Assembly (NCBI RefSeq): GCF_000975135.1
Contig: NZ_BBRF01000001.1
Coordinates: 1,304,380-1,368,379, forward strand
DNA: 64,000 nucleotides
Source: Demequina aurantiaca
GTDB taxonomy: Bacteria; Actinomycetota; Actinomycetes; Actinomycetales; Demequinaceae
Reading direction: 5' to 3'
The notes under the pieces: model-generated
Databases searched by the model: none
What the model saw: the letters and a program-made list of their open reading frames with translations, nothing else
Told to the model about the DNA's origin: nothing
Translations under genes and position numbers: made by a program
Part shown: positions 53,713 to 63,042 of the stretch, one piece after another
Layout: every line of letters starts with the position of its first letter
Position numbering within the stretch: the first letter of the stretch is position 1

Positions 53713-54033
53713 GTGACATACGTCATTGCTCTGCCCTGTGTCGACGTCAAGGACAAGGCATGCATCGACGAGTGTCCCGTGGACTGCATCTACGAGGGCG
53801 AACGTAGCCTCTACATTCACCCCGACGAATGCGTCGACTGTGGTGCCTGCGAGCCGGTCTGCCCCGTCGAGGCTATCTACTACGAGGATGACACCCCCGA
53901 CAAGTGGGCCGAGTACTACACGGCAAACGTCGAGTTCTTCTCCGAGATTGGCTCGCCTGGCGGCGCCGCGAAGATGGGTCTGATCGAGCACGATCACGAC
54001 ATCATCAAGGCGCTCCCGCCGCAGAACGGCTAA
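53713..54033 (+). CDS. fdxA: 7Fe-type ferredoxin FdxA
   Basis: A 106-residue electron carrier. The first cluster ligands are in CVDVKDKACIDECPVDC and the second set in CVDCGACEPVCPVEA, the pattern of actinobacterial ferredoxins with one 3Fe-4S and one 4Fe-4S cluster. GTG 53713 has an ideal TAGGAGGAACC ribosome site; the longer in-frame extension is promoter sequence. dapC follows after 11 bases, a conserved actinobacterial neighbourhood. Confidence 0.96.
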   Translation: MTYVIALPCVDVKDKACIDECPVDCIYEGERSLYIHPDECVDCGACEPVCPVEAIYYEDDTPDKWAEYYTANVEFFSEIGSPGGAAKMGLIEHDHDIIKALPPQNG

Positions 54034-54044
54034 CCGCCACTCAC

Positions 54045-55166
54045 ATGGGTCTTCATCCCGGCGCGCTCCCAGACTTCCCTTGGGACTCGCTGACCCCGTA
54101 CATCGCGCGCGCCTCGGCTCACCCCGACGGCATCGTGAACCTGTCCGTGGGCACTCCTGTCGATCCCACGCCTCGGGTGGTGCGCGAGGCACTGGCCGCA
54201 GCGGCCGATGCTCCGGGTTACCCCACGACTCATGGCACCCTGGCACTGCGCGAGGCTGTTGTGGACTGGTTCGCTCGCAGGCGTGGTGTGTCGGGGATCG
54301 ATCCCGCCGCCGTGCTGCCCACCGTGGGTTCCAAGGAGTTTGTGGCCCTGCTGCCGGCACTCTTGGGCCTTGGCGCAGGCGACATCGTGGTTCACCCCGC
54401 GGCCGCGTATCCCACCTATGACGTGGGCGCGCGGCTCGCTGGCGCGACGCCCATGCCGGCCGATGCCGTGTCCGACTGGGCGGGCAACCCTGCCGTCAAG
54501 CTCGTCTGGGTGAACTCTCCGTCCAACCCCACCGGTGCGGTGGCGAGCCGCGAGTACCTGGCCGATGTCGTGGGTGCCGCCCGCAGCATCGGCGCCGTGG
54601 TGGCGTCCGACGAGTGCTACGCGGAACTGCCGTGGAACGAACCGTTCGTGAGCGACGGGGTGGCGTCGATCCTCGACCCCGCCGTGTGCGGTGACTCGCA
54701 CGAGAGCCTGCTCGCCGTCTACTCGCTCTCCAAGCAATCCAACCTTGCCGGGTACCGGGCGGCGTTTACTGCGGGTGACCCGCAGATCATCGCCGGGCTG
54801 CTTGAGACCCGTAAGCACGCGGGGATGATCGTGCCCGCGCCCGTGCAGGCGGCCACAGTTGCGGCGCTATGTGACGATACTCACGTCGCGGCCCAACGTG
54901 AGGTGTATCGGGCGCGTCGCGAGGTTCTCAGCGCCGCGATTCGCGAGGCCGGTTTCCGGATTGACGCCTCCGATGCGGGGCTCTACCTGTGGGCCACCAG
55001 GAGCGAAAACTGCTGGCAGACCCTGGATTTCCTCGCCCACCACGGCATCGTGGCGGCACCGGGAGAGTTCTATGGTTCTGCAGCTGCCAATCACGTGCGT
55101 ATCGCACTGACGGCTACTGATGAGCGCATCAGCGCCGCGGCCCGACGGCTCGTCAAAGCCAGGTAA
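54045..55166 (+). CDS. dapC: Succinyldiaminopimelate transaminase DapC
   Basis: A 373-residue class I/II aminotransferase that transfers an amino group from glutamate to N-succinyl-2-amino-6-ketopimelate in lysine and peptidoglycan-precursor synthesis. The PLP lysine is in YSLSKQSNLAGYR, and WVNSPSNPTGAV and SDECYAELPW are the cofactor-binding blocks. The assignment to DapC rests on these and on its place right after fdxA, as in many actinobacteria. The other succinylase-pathway genes dapD and dapE are 3-4 kb downstream. Confidence 0.92.
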   Translation: MGLHPGALPDFPWDSLTPYIARASAHPDGIVNLSVGTPVDPTPRVVREALAAAADAPGYPTTHGTLALREAVVDWFARRRGVSGIDPAAVLPTVGSKEFVALLPALLGLGAGDIVVHPAAAYPTYDVGARLAGATPMPADAVSDWAGNPAVKLVWVNSPSNPTGAVASREYLADVVGAARSIGAVVASDECYAELPWNEPFVSDGVASILDPAVCGDSHESLLAVYSLSKQSNLAGYRAAFTAGDPQIIAGLLETRKHAGMIVPAPVQAATVAALCDDTHVAAQREVYRARREVLSAAIREAGFRIDASDAGLYLWATRSENCWQTLDFLAHHGIVAAPGEFYGSAAANHVRIALTATDERISAAARRLVKAR

Positions 55167-55222
55167 ACTGAGGCCAAAGCAAACGGACGAAGGCGCCTTT
55201 GGCGTGCACCCGGAGGTTGTTC

Positions 55223-56515
55223 ATGGCACAGGTTGTAGACGCTCGGCTGATTGTCGACGGAAATTCACGCGAGCTCGGAATTGAGCGCGCGACGATCGGC
55301 AATGACGGGCTGGCAATCCCGACCCTGCTGAGTGACACCGGCTTGGTGACCATGGACCCCGGGTTCATGAACACCGCCGCGTGCGAAAGCGCGATCACGT
55401 ATATCGATGGCGACGCAGGAGTGCTCAAGTACCGCGGCTACCCGATCGAACAGATCGCTGGTGGCTCGAACTTCCTGGAGACCGCGTACCTGCTGATTCA
55501 TGGCGAGCTACCCACCGAGGACCAGCTCAATGCGTTGCAGAACCGCGTCGCACGGCACATGCACGTGCACGAGGGCATCAAGACGTTCCTCAACGCCTTC
55601 CCTCGCGACGCGCACCCCATGGCGGTGCTGTCCGGCTCGATTTCCGCGCTCTCTACGTTCTACCCCGAGTCGGTGGGGCGCGACGAGGAGCAGCTCGAGC
55701 TCGCGACGGTGCTGCTGCTCGCCAAGTCCGCAACGGTCGTGGCGTACCTGCAACGTCGCGCGACCGGCGAGGAGCTCATCGAGCCCCGCAAGGACGGCAA
55801 CTACGTCGACGAGTTCATGCGCTTGGCGTTCTCGCCCGCATCTGGTGAGCTCGACATTGATCCCACCATCCGTAAGGCACTGGATCTGCTGCTGATTCTG
55901 CACGCGGACCACGAGCAGAACTGCTCGACGTCCACAGTGCGCATCGTCGGCTCCTCGCAGGCCAACATCTACGCGGCCGTGTCCGCGGGCATCGGCGCGT
56001 TGTCCGGCCCGCTCCACGGTGGCGCCAACGAGGCCGCACTGAAGATGTTCGACAACATTAAGGCCTCCGGCGGCTCAGTCGAGCAGTTCGTCTCCGACGT
56101 CAAGAACAAGGTCGAGGGTGCCCGCCTCATGGGCTTCGGTCACCGCGTCTACAAGTCCTACGACCCGCGCGGAGCCGAGGTCAAGAAGGTTGCCGACAAG
56201 GTGCTCGCGGACCTGGGCGGCAACAACGAAACCTTCGATATGGCCAAGCGCCTCGAGGAGATCGCGCTCAGCGACGAGTACTTCATCGAGCGCAAGTTGT
56301 ACCCCAACGTGGACTTCTACACCGGCCTGCTGTACTCGGCCATGGGCTTCCCCACCCCGATGTTCACCCCGCTCTTCGCGCTGGGCCGCATGCCCGGCTG
56401 GATTGCCCACTACCGCGAGATGCTGAACGATCCTCGCACCAAGATTGGCCGCCCGCGCCAGATCTACACCGGCGAGACGGACCGCAACTACACCCCGCTC
56501 AGCGAGCGCGGCTAG
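55223..56515 (+). CDS. gltA: Citrate synthase
   Basis: The 430-residue type II citrate synthase condenses oxaloacetate and acetyl-CoA at the entry of the TCA cycle. Active-site blocks are HADHEQNCSTSTVR, LHGGANEAALKM and MGFGHRVYKSYDPR, which hold the catalytic His residues, and the catalytic Asp lies in the NVDFYTGLLY region. GGAGG lies upstream of ATG 55223; an in-frame ATG 8 codons earlier is less likely. Confidence 0.96.
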   Translation: MAQVVDARLIVDGNSRELGIERATIGNDGLAIPTLLSDTGLVTMDPGFMNTAACESAITYIDGDAGVLKYRGYPIEQIAGGSNFLETAYLLIHGELPTEDQLNALQNRVARHMHVHEGIKTFLNAFPRDAHPMAVLSGSISALSTFYPESVGRDEEQLELATVLLLAKSATVVAYLQRRATGEELIEPRKDGNYVDEFMRLAFSPASGELDIDPTIRKALDLLLILHADHEQNCSTSTVRIVGSSQANIYAAVSAGIGALSGPLHGGANEAALKMFDNIKASGGSVEQFVSDVKNKVEGARLMGFGHRVYKSYDPRGAEVKKVADKVLADLGGNNETFDMAKRLEEIALSDEYFIERKLYPNVDFYTGLLYSAMGFPTPMFTPLFALGRMPGWIAHYREMLNDPRTKIGRPRQIYTGETDRNYTPLSERG

Positions 56516-56530
56516 CCACCTAGCTCGACT

Positions 56531-56552
56531 CGCCCGGTCACACGGCCGGGCG
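56531..56552 (+). terminator. Hairpin after gltA
   Basis: CGCCCGG (56531-56537) pairs with CCGGGCG (56546-56552) around an 8-base loop, 16 bases after the gltA stop. No T run. Confidence 0.6.
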
Positions 56553-56717
56553 TGATCGCGCTCCGTTTCGCTCACCCGCCTGCTTAACATGCGCGGGTGG
56601 TGTGTCCCAGTTTGCGCGAGTCGTGCCCAGACGCGCGCACCTGCACCCACTGCGCCCGCTGTGCCCCCTGTGCCCGCCCACCTGCGCGCCTCACCGTGCC
56701 CGACAGTGCGCTCACTT

Positions 56718-56814
56718 GTCCCTTCCTGAAGGACGAATTGACATATTGTCCTTCAGGAAGGGACAGGCGACCCTTCACGCAGGTGTCTCAGCGGATCGTC
56801 CTTCACGAAGGGAC
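56718..56814. repeat. Three copies of a 17-bp near-palindrome
   Basis: Copy A GTCCCTTCCTGAAGGAC (56718-56734) is the exact reverse complement of copy B (56748-56764); copy C GTCCTTCACGAAGGGAC (56798-56814) differs from B by one base. Each copy is itself nearly palindromic (GTCC-TTC-GAA-GGAC core). A and B together can form a 17-bp stem. Confidence 0.75.
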
Positions 56815-56823
56815 GCCGCGTAG

Positions 56824-56912
56824 CGCACTGAGGCCCGCAAGGCGCCCCGAGAATCCGGGCAAGCCCGCAACGCCCGGCGTCACCGCGAGACGCACTGAGG
56901 CCCGCAAGGCGC
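56824..56912 (+). repeat. Direct repeat, two 22-bp copies
   Basis: Identical 22-base units at 56824-56845 and 56891-56912, beginning CGCACTGAGGCC and ending AAGGCGC, 67 bases apart, next to the near-palindromes. Confidence 0.75.
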
Positions 56913-56971
56913 ATTGAAAGGCACGGCGACCCTGCCATACGCCGCAGGTCGAGCGGTGCCGCGGGGTCAGG

Positions 56972-57907
56972 CTAGGTGGAGGCCGTGCGAATGGTGACGA
57001 TCGCGCCGTCAAAGTCGGCGGCGGGGGAGTCTTCGGCCGGCGCATCGTCTACGAGGCCCTCCTCGCGCAGCCAGCCCTTGCCGTCGTACGAGGACTCGAT
57101 GATGGATTGCACCGAGGAGACGGCCACCGCCCACTCGCGCATGGACTGAGCCGAGAGCAGCGGCGTCTGCGCACTTTCACCGTCACCCGGGCTGAGTCCC
57201 AGCACTGTGGTGTCTGAGTTCACGTCAAGCACCTCGACGGCGTACGCTCCGGGACCAAAGTCGAGGTCCACCCGCTCGATGAATGCCCGTGCGGTGGTCG
57301 GTTCAGCGTCACCGATGTCGCAGTTGACCCGCCCGCCGTTTCCGGTGAGCGCGGACGCCCAAAGGCGGGCCTCGGCCTCATGATCGGCGTAGGCATCGGG
57401 GAATCCCGAACGCTGAACGGCCTGGGCTGCGACGGTGACCGCCATGTCCTGCCAGCCAGATACCTTGATGAGGCCGTCGTAGAACTTGTTGGCGGAGTAG
57501 TAGGGGTCGAGAATCTCCTCGACCTCTCCCCATCCCTGTGAAGGACGCTGTTGGAACAGGCCCACGCTGTCGCGGTCGCCATAGTCGATGTTGCGCAGGC
57601 TCGACTCCTGGATGGCGGTGGCGATGCCGATGGTCGCGGCGCGCGCGGGTAGGCCGCGCTCCACGGAGACGGCGGCGATCAACGCCGCATTATCGGTCTG
57701 CTCGGCCGTCAGGCTTGCGGTCTCGTCGCCCACGGTGACGGAGCAGCGCGAGGAGAAGACACGGTCGCCGTAACGATGCCACAGGTCAGGACCGACAATG
57801 ACGGCGGTCACGGTGACGGCAGCGATGAGTGCGAGGACCACGAGCCCGCCGCCTCGGCGGCGGTGGCCCGCGCCGTCCCTACCGTGTCGCGCCAACTCCG
57901 CCTCCAA
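56972..57907 (-). CDS. Membrane protein with lysozyme/transglycosylase-like domain
   Basis: About 311 residues. A basic N-terminus and one transmembrane helix (about 21-42) are followed by an extracellular domain with IATAIQESSLRNIDYGDRDS and VGLFQQRPSQGWG, a pattern conserved in actinobacterial envelope proteins and reminiscent of soluble lytic transglycosylases (Glu as possible catalytic acid, the GLFQ block after it). No Pro/Thr stalk. The start is TTG 57907 by reading frame; a later start cannot be excluded. Cleavage of peptidoglycan is a family-level guess. Confidence 0.7.
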   Translation of the reverse strand: MEAELARHGRDGAGHRRRGGGLVVLALIAAVTVTAVIVGPDLWHRYGDRVFSSRCSVTVGDETASLTAEQTDNAALIAAVSVERGLPARAATIGIATAIQESSLRNIDYGDRDSVGLFQQRPSQGWGEVEEILDPYYSANKFYDGLIKVSGWQDMAVTVAAQAVQRSGFPDAYADHEAEARLWASALTGNGGRVNCDIGDAEPTTARAFIERVDLDFGPGAYAVEVLDVNSDTTVLGLSPGDGESAQTPLLSAQSMREWAVAVSSVQSIIESSYDGKGWLREEGLVDDAPAEDSPAADFDGAIVTIRTAST

Positions 57908-57975
57908 TACCGTCTCTAGTGAACGCTTGGACGGACTCTTTGGTGCCCGCTGCCTGCGATGGTTCTGGCCGGCGT

Positions 57976-58923
57976 CTAGTTCGCGTGAAGTGCGGCGTTG
58001 AGCTCGACGCCGTTGCCCTGGCGCACCACGGCTTCAATCACGCCGCTGGTGGAGTTGCGACGAAAGAGGATGCCGTCCTTGCCGGAAAGTTCCTTCGCCT
58101 TGACCCAGACGGGCTTGCCGTCGTCGTCGGAGACGCCAACCACAAGCACCTTGGAACCGGCGGTCACATAGAGCCCGGCCTCGACCACGCAGTCGTCGCC
58201 CAGGGAGATGCCCAGTCCGGAGTTGGCGCCCAGCAACGAGCGCTCACCCACCGTGATGGTCTCCTTGCCGCCGCCGGATAGCGTGCCCATGATGGATGCG
58301 CCGCCGCCCACGTCGGAGCCGTCGCCCACAACGACGCCAGCCGAGATGCGTCCTTCGACCATCGAGTGGCCGAGCGTGCCGGCGTTGAAGTTCACGAAGC
58401 CCTCGTGCATCACCGTGGTGCCCTCGGCAAGGTGGGCGCCCAGGCGGACGCGGTCGGCATCGGCGACGCGAATGCCCGACGGCACCACGTAGTCAACCAT
58501 GCGGGGGAACTTGTCCACCCCGAACACGGTGACGTGCTTGCCGGCGGCGCGCAATCGCACGCGTGCGGACTCGAAGCCATCGATGGCGCAGGGCCCCTCA
58601 GACGTCCACACCACGTTGGTGAGCGCACCGAACAGGCCGTCCAGATTAATGCCGTGCGGGCGGACGATGCGGTGGCTGAGCAGGTGGAGGCGCAGGTATG
58701 CGTCCTCGACGCTCGCAGGGGCGGCGTCGCAGTCAATCTCGGTGAAGACGACCGACACGGTCACGTCGCGTAGCTCGTCGACGCGCGCCGCGCCATTCAA
58801 CTCGGCGGGGGCACTGTGCCCCGCGGGCGGTTCGCCCAAGGTGGGCGAGGGGTACCAGGTGTCGAGCACCGTGCCGTTCGCGTCCGTGGTGGCAAGTCCG
58901 TATCCGTATGCAGTGCGAGTCAT
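57976..58923 (-). CDS. dapD: Tetrahydrodipicolinate N-succinyltransferase DapD
   Basis: A 315-residue enzyme transferring succinyl from succinyl-CoA to tetrahydrodipicolinate in diaminopimelate synthesis. The C-terminal half is a left-handed beta-helix of hexapeptide repeats ([17 protein letters not shown], then [21 protein letters not shown]), and the actinobacterial DapD N-terminal domain is present. ATG 58923 follows TATCCT by 7 nt (leaderless pattern). It is divergent from dapE with 36 bases between. The long upstream in-frame extension is antisense to dapE and was dropped. Confidence 0.95.
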   Translation of the reverse strand: MTRTAYGYGLATTDANGTVLDTWYPSPTLGEPPAGHSAPAELNGAARVDELRDVTVSVVFTEIDCDAAPASVEDAYLRLHLLSHRIVRPHGINLDGLFGALTNVVWTSEGPCAIDGFESARVRLRAAGKHVTVFGVDKFPRMVDYVVPSGIRVADADRVRLGAHLAEGTTVMHEGFVNFNAGTLGHSMVEGRISAGVVVGDGSDVGGGASIMGTLSGGGKETITVGERSLLGANSGLGISLGDDCVVEAGLYVTAGSKVLVVGVSDDDGKPVWVKAKELSGKDGILFRRNSTSGVIEAVVRQGNGVELNAALHAN

Positions 58924-58959
58924 GGGCACAAGGATACTGGGCATCGGTAGGGTGGCGGC
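58924..58959. promoter_or_regulatory. Divergent leaderless promoters of dapD and dapE
   Basis: Minus strand: TATCCT (58936-58931), 7 nt, then dapD ATG. Plus strand: TAGGGT (58948-58953), 6 nt, then dapE ATG. Both -10 boxes fit in a 36-base gap, so the two promoters must overlap in their upstream parts. Confidence 0.55.
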
Positions 58960-60054
58960 ATGACCTCCCTCGACCTGACCGCGCCCGTGGACGACCTCAC
59001 GCGGCAACTCATCGACATCCCGTCCGTGAGCGGCGGAGAGGCCGCCATCGCCGATGCTGCGGCCACCGCCCTTGCCGAGTGCGATCACCTGGAAATCACG
59101 CGAGACGGCGACGCGATCGTGGCCCGAACTACGCTGGGCCGCGACGAACGAGTCATCATCGCGGGTCACCTCGATACGGTGCCGATTAAGGGCAACGTGC
59201 CGTCGACCCCTACCGCGGACGGGTTGGGGATCATCGGCCGCGGGTCGGTCGACATGAAGGCCGGCGTGGCCGTCATGCTCTCCCTCGCCGTGGACCTGAT
59301 CGAGCCCACCCGCGACATCACCTGGGTCTTCTATGACCACGAGGAGGTGGAGGAGACCAAGAACGGCCTAGGACGCCTCTCGCGCCGTCACCCCGAGCTG
59401 ATCACCGGTGACTTTGCCGTGCTGTGCGAGCCCACGCAGGCGCAGATCGAAGGTGGCTGCAATGGCACTCTGCGCATGGACATTGTGCTGCCGGGCAAGG
59501 CGGCACACTCGGCGCGGTCGTGGAAGGGAGAGAACGCGATTCACGCCGCTGCTCCCGTGCTGGCTGCCCTCGCCGCCTACCAGCCTCGTACCGTGGAGGT
59601 GGACGGACTCCAATATCGCGAAGGACTCAATGCCGTGGCAGTGACGGGAGGCATCGCCGGCAACGTCATTCCCGACCAGTGCACGGTGACCGTCAACTAT
59701 CGCTTTGCTCCCTCCCAAACCACGGACGATGCCGTGCAGCACGTACGCGACGTTATCGCGGCATCGGGCGTGGGGGAGTTTGAAACCGTGGTGACCGATC
59801 GCGCCGACGCCTGCCGCCCGGGCCTGGACGCGCCCCTCGCGCAGGGATTCGTGGACGCCGTGGCCAGCACGGGGGCGCCCGAACCGCGCGCCAAGCTGGG
59901 ATGGACCGACGTCGCGCGCTTTGGAGCTCTGGGTATACCGGCCGTCAACTACGGTCCCGGCGACCCCGAACTCGCGCACGCGGACCTCGAGTGGTGTGCA
60001 ATTGATGAGATCAACCAGTGCCGTGCCGGTCTTGCGGCCTGGCTGACCACCTGA
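58960..60054 (+). CDS. dapE: Succinyl-diaminopimelate desuccinylase DapE
   Basis: The 364-residue M20-family zinc hydrolase removes succinate to give LL-diaminopimelate. Metal ligands are in [10 protein letters not shown] (His, with the catalytic Asp two residues on) and in [11 protein letters not shown] (Glu pair). The dimerisation domain has [24 protein letters not shown]. Normal length. Start fixed by TAGGGT 6 nt upstream. With dapC and dapD in the same window, the succinylase branch is well represented. Confidence 0.95.
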   Translation: MTSLDLTAPVDDLTRQLIDIPSVSGGEAAIADAAATALAECDHLEITRDGDAIVARTTLGRDERVIIAGHLDTVPIKGNVPSTPTADGLGIIGRGSVDMKAGVAVMLSLAVDLIEPTRDITWVFYDHEEVEETKNGLGRLSRRHPELITGDFAVLCEPTQAQIEGGCNGTLRMDIVLPGKAAHSARSWKGENAIHAAAPVLAALAAYQPRTVEVDGLQYREGLNAVAVTGGIAGNVIPDQCTVTVNYRFAPSQTTDDAVQHVRDVIAASGVGEFETVVTDRADACRPGLDAPLAQGFVDAVASTGAPEPRAKLGWTDVARFGALGIPAVNYGPGDPELAHADLEWCAIDEINQCRAGLAAWLTT

Positions 60055-60129
60055 GCCACAGCATCGGGCGTAGTGACTGTCCACCCACAAGACAAGCCAA
60101 CGACATCAACGACCTAAGGGAGACGCACC

Positions 60130-60903
60130 ATGAATGACTACCGCAAGGGACCGGTGCTGCTTCGCGGCAAGCACGTTCCGCAGGATTCCTCGTCCTCGCG
60201 CTTGCTCGACGATCAGGGCGACGCAGACTGGCTCCACGGCGACCCGTGGCGCGTGCTGCGCATCCAGTCGGAATTCGTTGAGGGCTTCGGCGCGCTCGCG
60301 GAGGTCGGGCCCGCGATATCGGTTTTCGGTTCCGCGCGGACCAAGCCGGGCACGCGGGACTACGAGATTGGCGAGACCGTGGGCCGGCTGCTGGTGGAGG
60401 CCGGATTTTCCGTCATCACGGGCGGTGGCCCCGGCGTGATGGAGGCGGCCAACAAGGGTGCCTCCGAGGCGGGTGGGACCTCGGTAGGGCTTGGCATCGA
60501 GCTACCCCACGAGCAGGGCGTCAACGAGTACGTGAACCTGGGCGTGAACTTCCGCTACTTCTTTGCGCGCAAGACCATGTTCGTGAAATATGCGCAGGGA
60601 TTCATCGTTCTGCCAGGTGGCTTTGGCACCTTCGACGAACTGTTCGAGTCGCTCACGCTCGTGCAGACGCGCACGGTGACGCGCTTCCCGATCGTCCTGG
60701 TCGGCCACCATTACTGGGACGGGCTGGTGGACTGGCTGCGCAATACAGTCCTGCCCGAGGGCACCATCTCCGACACCGACTTCGACCTCTTCACCGTGAC
60801 CGACGACCCCGCCGAGGCCGTGGCCATTGTGCAGGATTACTCCGAGAAGCGTGCCCAGGAGCGGGCGGCCGCGGCCTCGGAACAAGAGGGCCAGGGGATG
60901 TAG
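60130..60903 (+). CDS. LOG-family (TIGR00730) Rossmann-fold protein
   Basis: A 257-residue protein with both lysine-decarboxylase-like/LOG motifs: GGGPGVMEAANKGA and PGGFGTFDELFES (PGGxGTxxE). The LOG family includes cytokinin-type phosphoribohydrolases that cleave nucleoside monophosphates. It has a longer N-terminus (about 60 residues) than the plant-type enzymes, as in actinobacterial members next to dapE and DUF3117 genes. AAGGGAGACGC precedes the ATG. Confidence 0.9.
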   Translation: MNDYRKGPVLLRGKHVPQDSSSSRLLDDQGDADWLHGDPWRVLRIQSEFVEGFGALAEVGPAISVFGSARTKPGTRDYEIGETVGRLLVEAGFSVITGGGPGVMEAANKGASEAGGTSVGLGIELPHEQGVNEYVNLGVNFRYFFARKTMFVKYAQGFIVLPGGFGTFDELFESLTLVQTRTVTRFPIVLVGHHYWDGLVDWLRNTVLPEGTISDTDFDLFTVTDDPAEAVAIVQDYSEKRAQERAAAASEQEGQGM

Positions 60904-61012
60904 CTGGAGTTCAGCGAAATGCGCTGATTTTGGAGTGCCCTCGCGTCCGCGTAGAATAGTCGCCAGACGCCGCGAATCCGCGGCGAGCGACTTCCCCAAG
61001 GAGACACACACG

Positions 61013-61180
61013 ATGGCTGCAATGAAGCCCCGCACTGGTGACGGCCCCATGGAGGTCGTGAAAGAGGGCCGCAGTTACGTCATGCGCGTCCCGCTTGAAG
61101 GCGGCGGACGTCTGGTCGTAGAGATCACGGCCGACGAGGTCAAGGAGCTCGGCGCCGCACTGAACGGTGCCATCGCCTAG
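61013..61180 (+). CDS. DUF3117 small conserved actinobacterial protein
   Basis: A 55-residue protein, AAMKPRTGDGPMEVVKEGRS followed by VVEITADEVKEL, matching the highly conserved DUF3117 family that is nearly restricted to actinobacteria. Function unknown. CAAGGAG upstream of ATG 61013 supports this start over a long in-frame extension that overlaps the LOG gene. Confidence 0.93.
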   Translation: MAAMKPRTGDGPMEVVKEGRSYVMRVPLEGGGRLVVEITADEVKELGAALNGAIA

Positions 61181-61203
61181 GTGCGCACAGACTTAACCGC
61201 ACG

Positions 61204-61237
61204 AGCCCGCGCCACCCGTCGAGGTGCGCGGGCTTTT
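61204..61237 (+). terminator. Rho-independent terminator after the DUF3117 gene
   Basis: AGCCCGCGC (61204-61212) pairs with GCGCGGGCT (61226-61234), extended by an outer CGCAC/GTGCG pairing, and is followed by TTTT. Confidence 0.88.
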
Positions 61238-61260
61238 GCGTGCGTAGGAGACCCGGCTTC

Positions 61261-61644
61261 CTACGCGGAAATCAGGTAGCTCGTCACGCGCTTCGCCTTT
61301 GCAGACTTGCCGGCCGACGCGAAGCGGAGCACGTGGCTAAAGAACGTGCGTTCGCCCGATGCGAGGGTCACGGTGCCGGACATACTCGCCTCCGGTCCGT
61401 GGGTGAGGACGGAGGCGAAGCGAAGCTCAGCTGCGCGAGGCGCAGATGCCGCCCACGCCCGGATTTCTTGCGCGCCGGTCAGGTCGCGGTCGCCCACCAG
61501 CGTCCACACGGCATCGTCCGCGAGGTAGGGGCCGAGTGCGGCCGCATCGGCGCGGGCGAGGCCAATGGCGATGTCCCGCAGCACTGCCTTGCGTGGCGCG
61601 TTGCCGCAGTCCGGAGAGTCAATAACGTCGAGTGGCGTAGACAT
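61261..61644 (-). CDS. NTF2-like (SnoaL-type) protein
   Basis: A 127-residue protein with the cone-like NTF2 pattern: an N-terminal helix (GLARADAAALGPYLADDAVWTL), then beta strands (LRFASVLTHGPEASMSGTV, then TFFSHVLRFASAGKSAKAKR). Such proteins are small enzymes or binding proteins; no catalytic set is visible. TAGTCT lies 6 nt before ATG 61644, deciding this start over the codon before it. Confidence 0.75.
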   Translation of the reverse strand: MSTPLDVIDSPDCGNAPRKAVLRDIAIGLARADAAALGPYLADDAVWTLVGDRDLTGAQEIRAWAASAPRAAELRFASVLTHGPEASMSGTVTLASGERTFFSHVLRFASAGKSAKAKRVTSYLISA

Positions 61645-61656
61645 CAACCGAGACTA
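61645..61656 (-). promoter_or_regulatory. Leaderless -10 element for the NTF2-like gene
   Basis: On the minus strand TAGTCT (61656-61651), 6 nt, then ATG 61644. Confidence 0.5.
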
Positions 61657-61671
61657 TCGCGGCCGGCGCCG

Positions 61672-62301
61672 CTAGTCCTTGATGGCGACCAGCAAGCCGT
61701 CACCGGTCGGCAGCAGCGTGGGAGTGAGGCTCTCGTTATTGCGGATCGCCTTGAGCGTCTCGCGAACCGCAGTGGTGTCCGCGTCGCGCTGCGCCGGGTC
61801 GGGCACGCGACCGTGCCATAGTGCGTTGTCGATCACCAGCATGCCGCCGCTGCGCAGCAGGCGCAGGGCCTGCACGAGGTACGCGGGGTATTCCGACTTG
61901 CGAGCATCGATCAACACCAGGTCGTAGCCGCCGTCGGTGAGACGGGGGAGGACCTCGAGGGCGCGTCCGGTGATCATTCGTGCGCGAGCGGGCGCGAAAC
62001 CGCCGGTGGCGAGCGTCTGCTTGGCGGCCTTGTGGTGCTCGGCCTCGACGTCGATCGTGGTGATGACTCCCTGGGGGTGCATGCCCCGCAGCAGGTATGT
62101 GGTCGACACCCCCGCGCCAGTGCCGATTTCGACGATCGACTTAGCGTTCATGGCCCGCGCGAGGATCTGCAATGTGCGTCCGGCGCCCGGCAATACCGGC
62201 ACGCATCCGAGTTCGTCAGCGGCGTCGCGCGCGCTCAATAGAACTCGGTCCTCGTGGATAAAATCCTCGGCATAAGCCCAGTTCGCGGCCTCGTGAGTCA
62301 T
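61672..62301 (-). CDS. SAM-dependent O-methyltransferase (family 3-like)
   Basis: A 209-residue methyltransferase. Motif I is [18 protein letters not shown], the acidic ribose-binding residue lies in [13 protein letters not shown], and [17 protein letters not shown] and [15 protein letters not shown] carry the metal-binding Asp residues of catechol/caffeoyl-CoA-type O-methyltransferases. Homologues in actinobacteria sit beside sigE, as here. AGGAGGTG precedes ATG 62301. The methyl acceptor is unknown. Confidence 0.9.
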   Translation of the reverse strand: MTHEAANWAYAEDFIHEDRVLLSARDAADELGCVPVLPGAGRTLQILARAMNAKSIVEIGTGAGVSTTYLLRGMHPQGVITTIDVEAEHHKAAKQTLATGGFAPARARMITGRALEVLPRLTDGGYDLVLIDARKSEYPAYLVQALRLLRSGGMLVIDNALWHGRVPDPAQRDADTTAVRETLKAIRNNESLTPTLLPTGDGLLVAIKD

Positions 62302-62370
62302 GGCACACCTCCTAGGGACATGATATGGGTCACATTCCACCAATCCGCCTTCCGCCGCGGCACGAATCAT

Positions 62371-62398
62371 GGGAACATAGAGGTACATCCAACCGTTG
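62371..62398 (+). promoter_or_regulatory. ECF-sigma (SigE-type) promoter upstream of sigE
   Basis: GGGAAC (62371-62376) and CGTTG (62394-62398) are separated by 17 bases, matching the -35 (GGAAC) and -10 (CGTT) elements recognised by SigE/RpoE-type ECF sigma factors. The start codon is 24 bases further on, so sigE is likely autoregulated. Confidence 0.75.
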
Positions 62399-62421
62399 AG
62401 CAGATTGTGAGGGAGGAAACC

Positions 62422-63042
62422 ATGACTATTGCAGCCGTGCCAACAGACACCGCTAACAAAGACACCGTCGTTTCGTCCGTCACCGATGCCCCTGAGCTCG
62501 CCCCCGAGCTCACGTGGGAGCGCATCGTCGAGGAACACTCGGGTCGCGTTTACCGATTGGCGTACCACCTCACCGGCAACCAGCACGATGCTGAGGACCT
62601 CACGCAGGATGTGTTCATCCGCGTGTTTAACTCACTGTCGCAGTTCAAGCCGGGCACCTTTGAGGGTTGGCTCCACCGTATTACGACAAACCTCTTCCTC
62701 GACCGCATGCGACGCAAGAAGCGAATTCGCTTCGATTTCATGGCGGACGACGACGCGGCTGTGTCCACGTCGGACAGTTTCGACCGCCACGAGCGCTCGG
62801 GCCAGCCGGAAGACGCGTTTGAGATGTCTCACTTCGGTGACGACATTGTGGCCGCCCTCGCCGACCTGCCCCCCGAATACCGCGCGGCCATTGTGCTGAG
62901 CGACATCGAGGGACTGTCGTACGAGGAAATTGCAGCCACGCTCGGTATCAAGATGGGTACCGTACGTTCTCGACTGTCTCGCGCCCGCGCGAAGTTGCGT
63001 GAGTCTCTCGCGCACCGCGCTCCGGTGCGGGGTGGCGAGTGA
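62422..63042 (+). CDS. sigE: ECF RNA polymerase sigma factor SigE
   Basis: A 206-residue ECF sigma factor. Region 2 (about 35-105) has [33 protein letters not shown]. Region 4 (about 150-200) has [23 protein letters not shown] and the helix-turn-helix [15 protein letters not shown]. It directs transcription of envelope-stress genes. GTGAGGGAGGAAACC precedes ATG 62422. GTGA overlap with the anti-sigma gene shows translational coupling, and a matching ECF promoter lies upstream. Confidence 0.93.
   Translation: MTIAAVPTDTANKDTVVSSVTDAPELAPELTWERIVEEHSGRVYRLAYHLTGNQHDAEDLTQDVFIRVFNSLSQFKPGTFEGWLHRITTNLFLDRMRRKKRIRFDFMADDDAAVSTSDSFDRHERSGQPEDAFEMSHFGDDIVAALADLPPEYRAAIVLSDIEGLSYEEIAATLGIKMGTVRSRLSRARAKLRESLAHRAPVRGGE

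Larger units (their letters stand above)
56553..56971. other. Gene-free, repeat-bearing intergenic region
   Basis: About 420 bases without a convincing gene; the overlapping short frames are Pro/Arg/Cys-rich artefacts. It holds the three near-palindromes at 56718-56814 and the direct repeat at 56824-56912 listed separately. Confidence 0.6.

Noticed and set aside
57976-59340. DapD extended by 139 residues at the N-terminus
   Set aside because: The extension is antisense to dapE; ATG 58923 gives the family N-terminus and a leaderless promoter.
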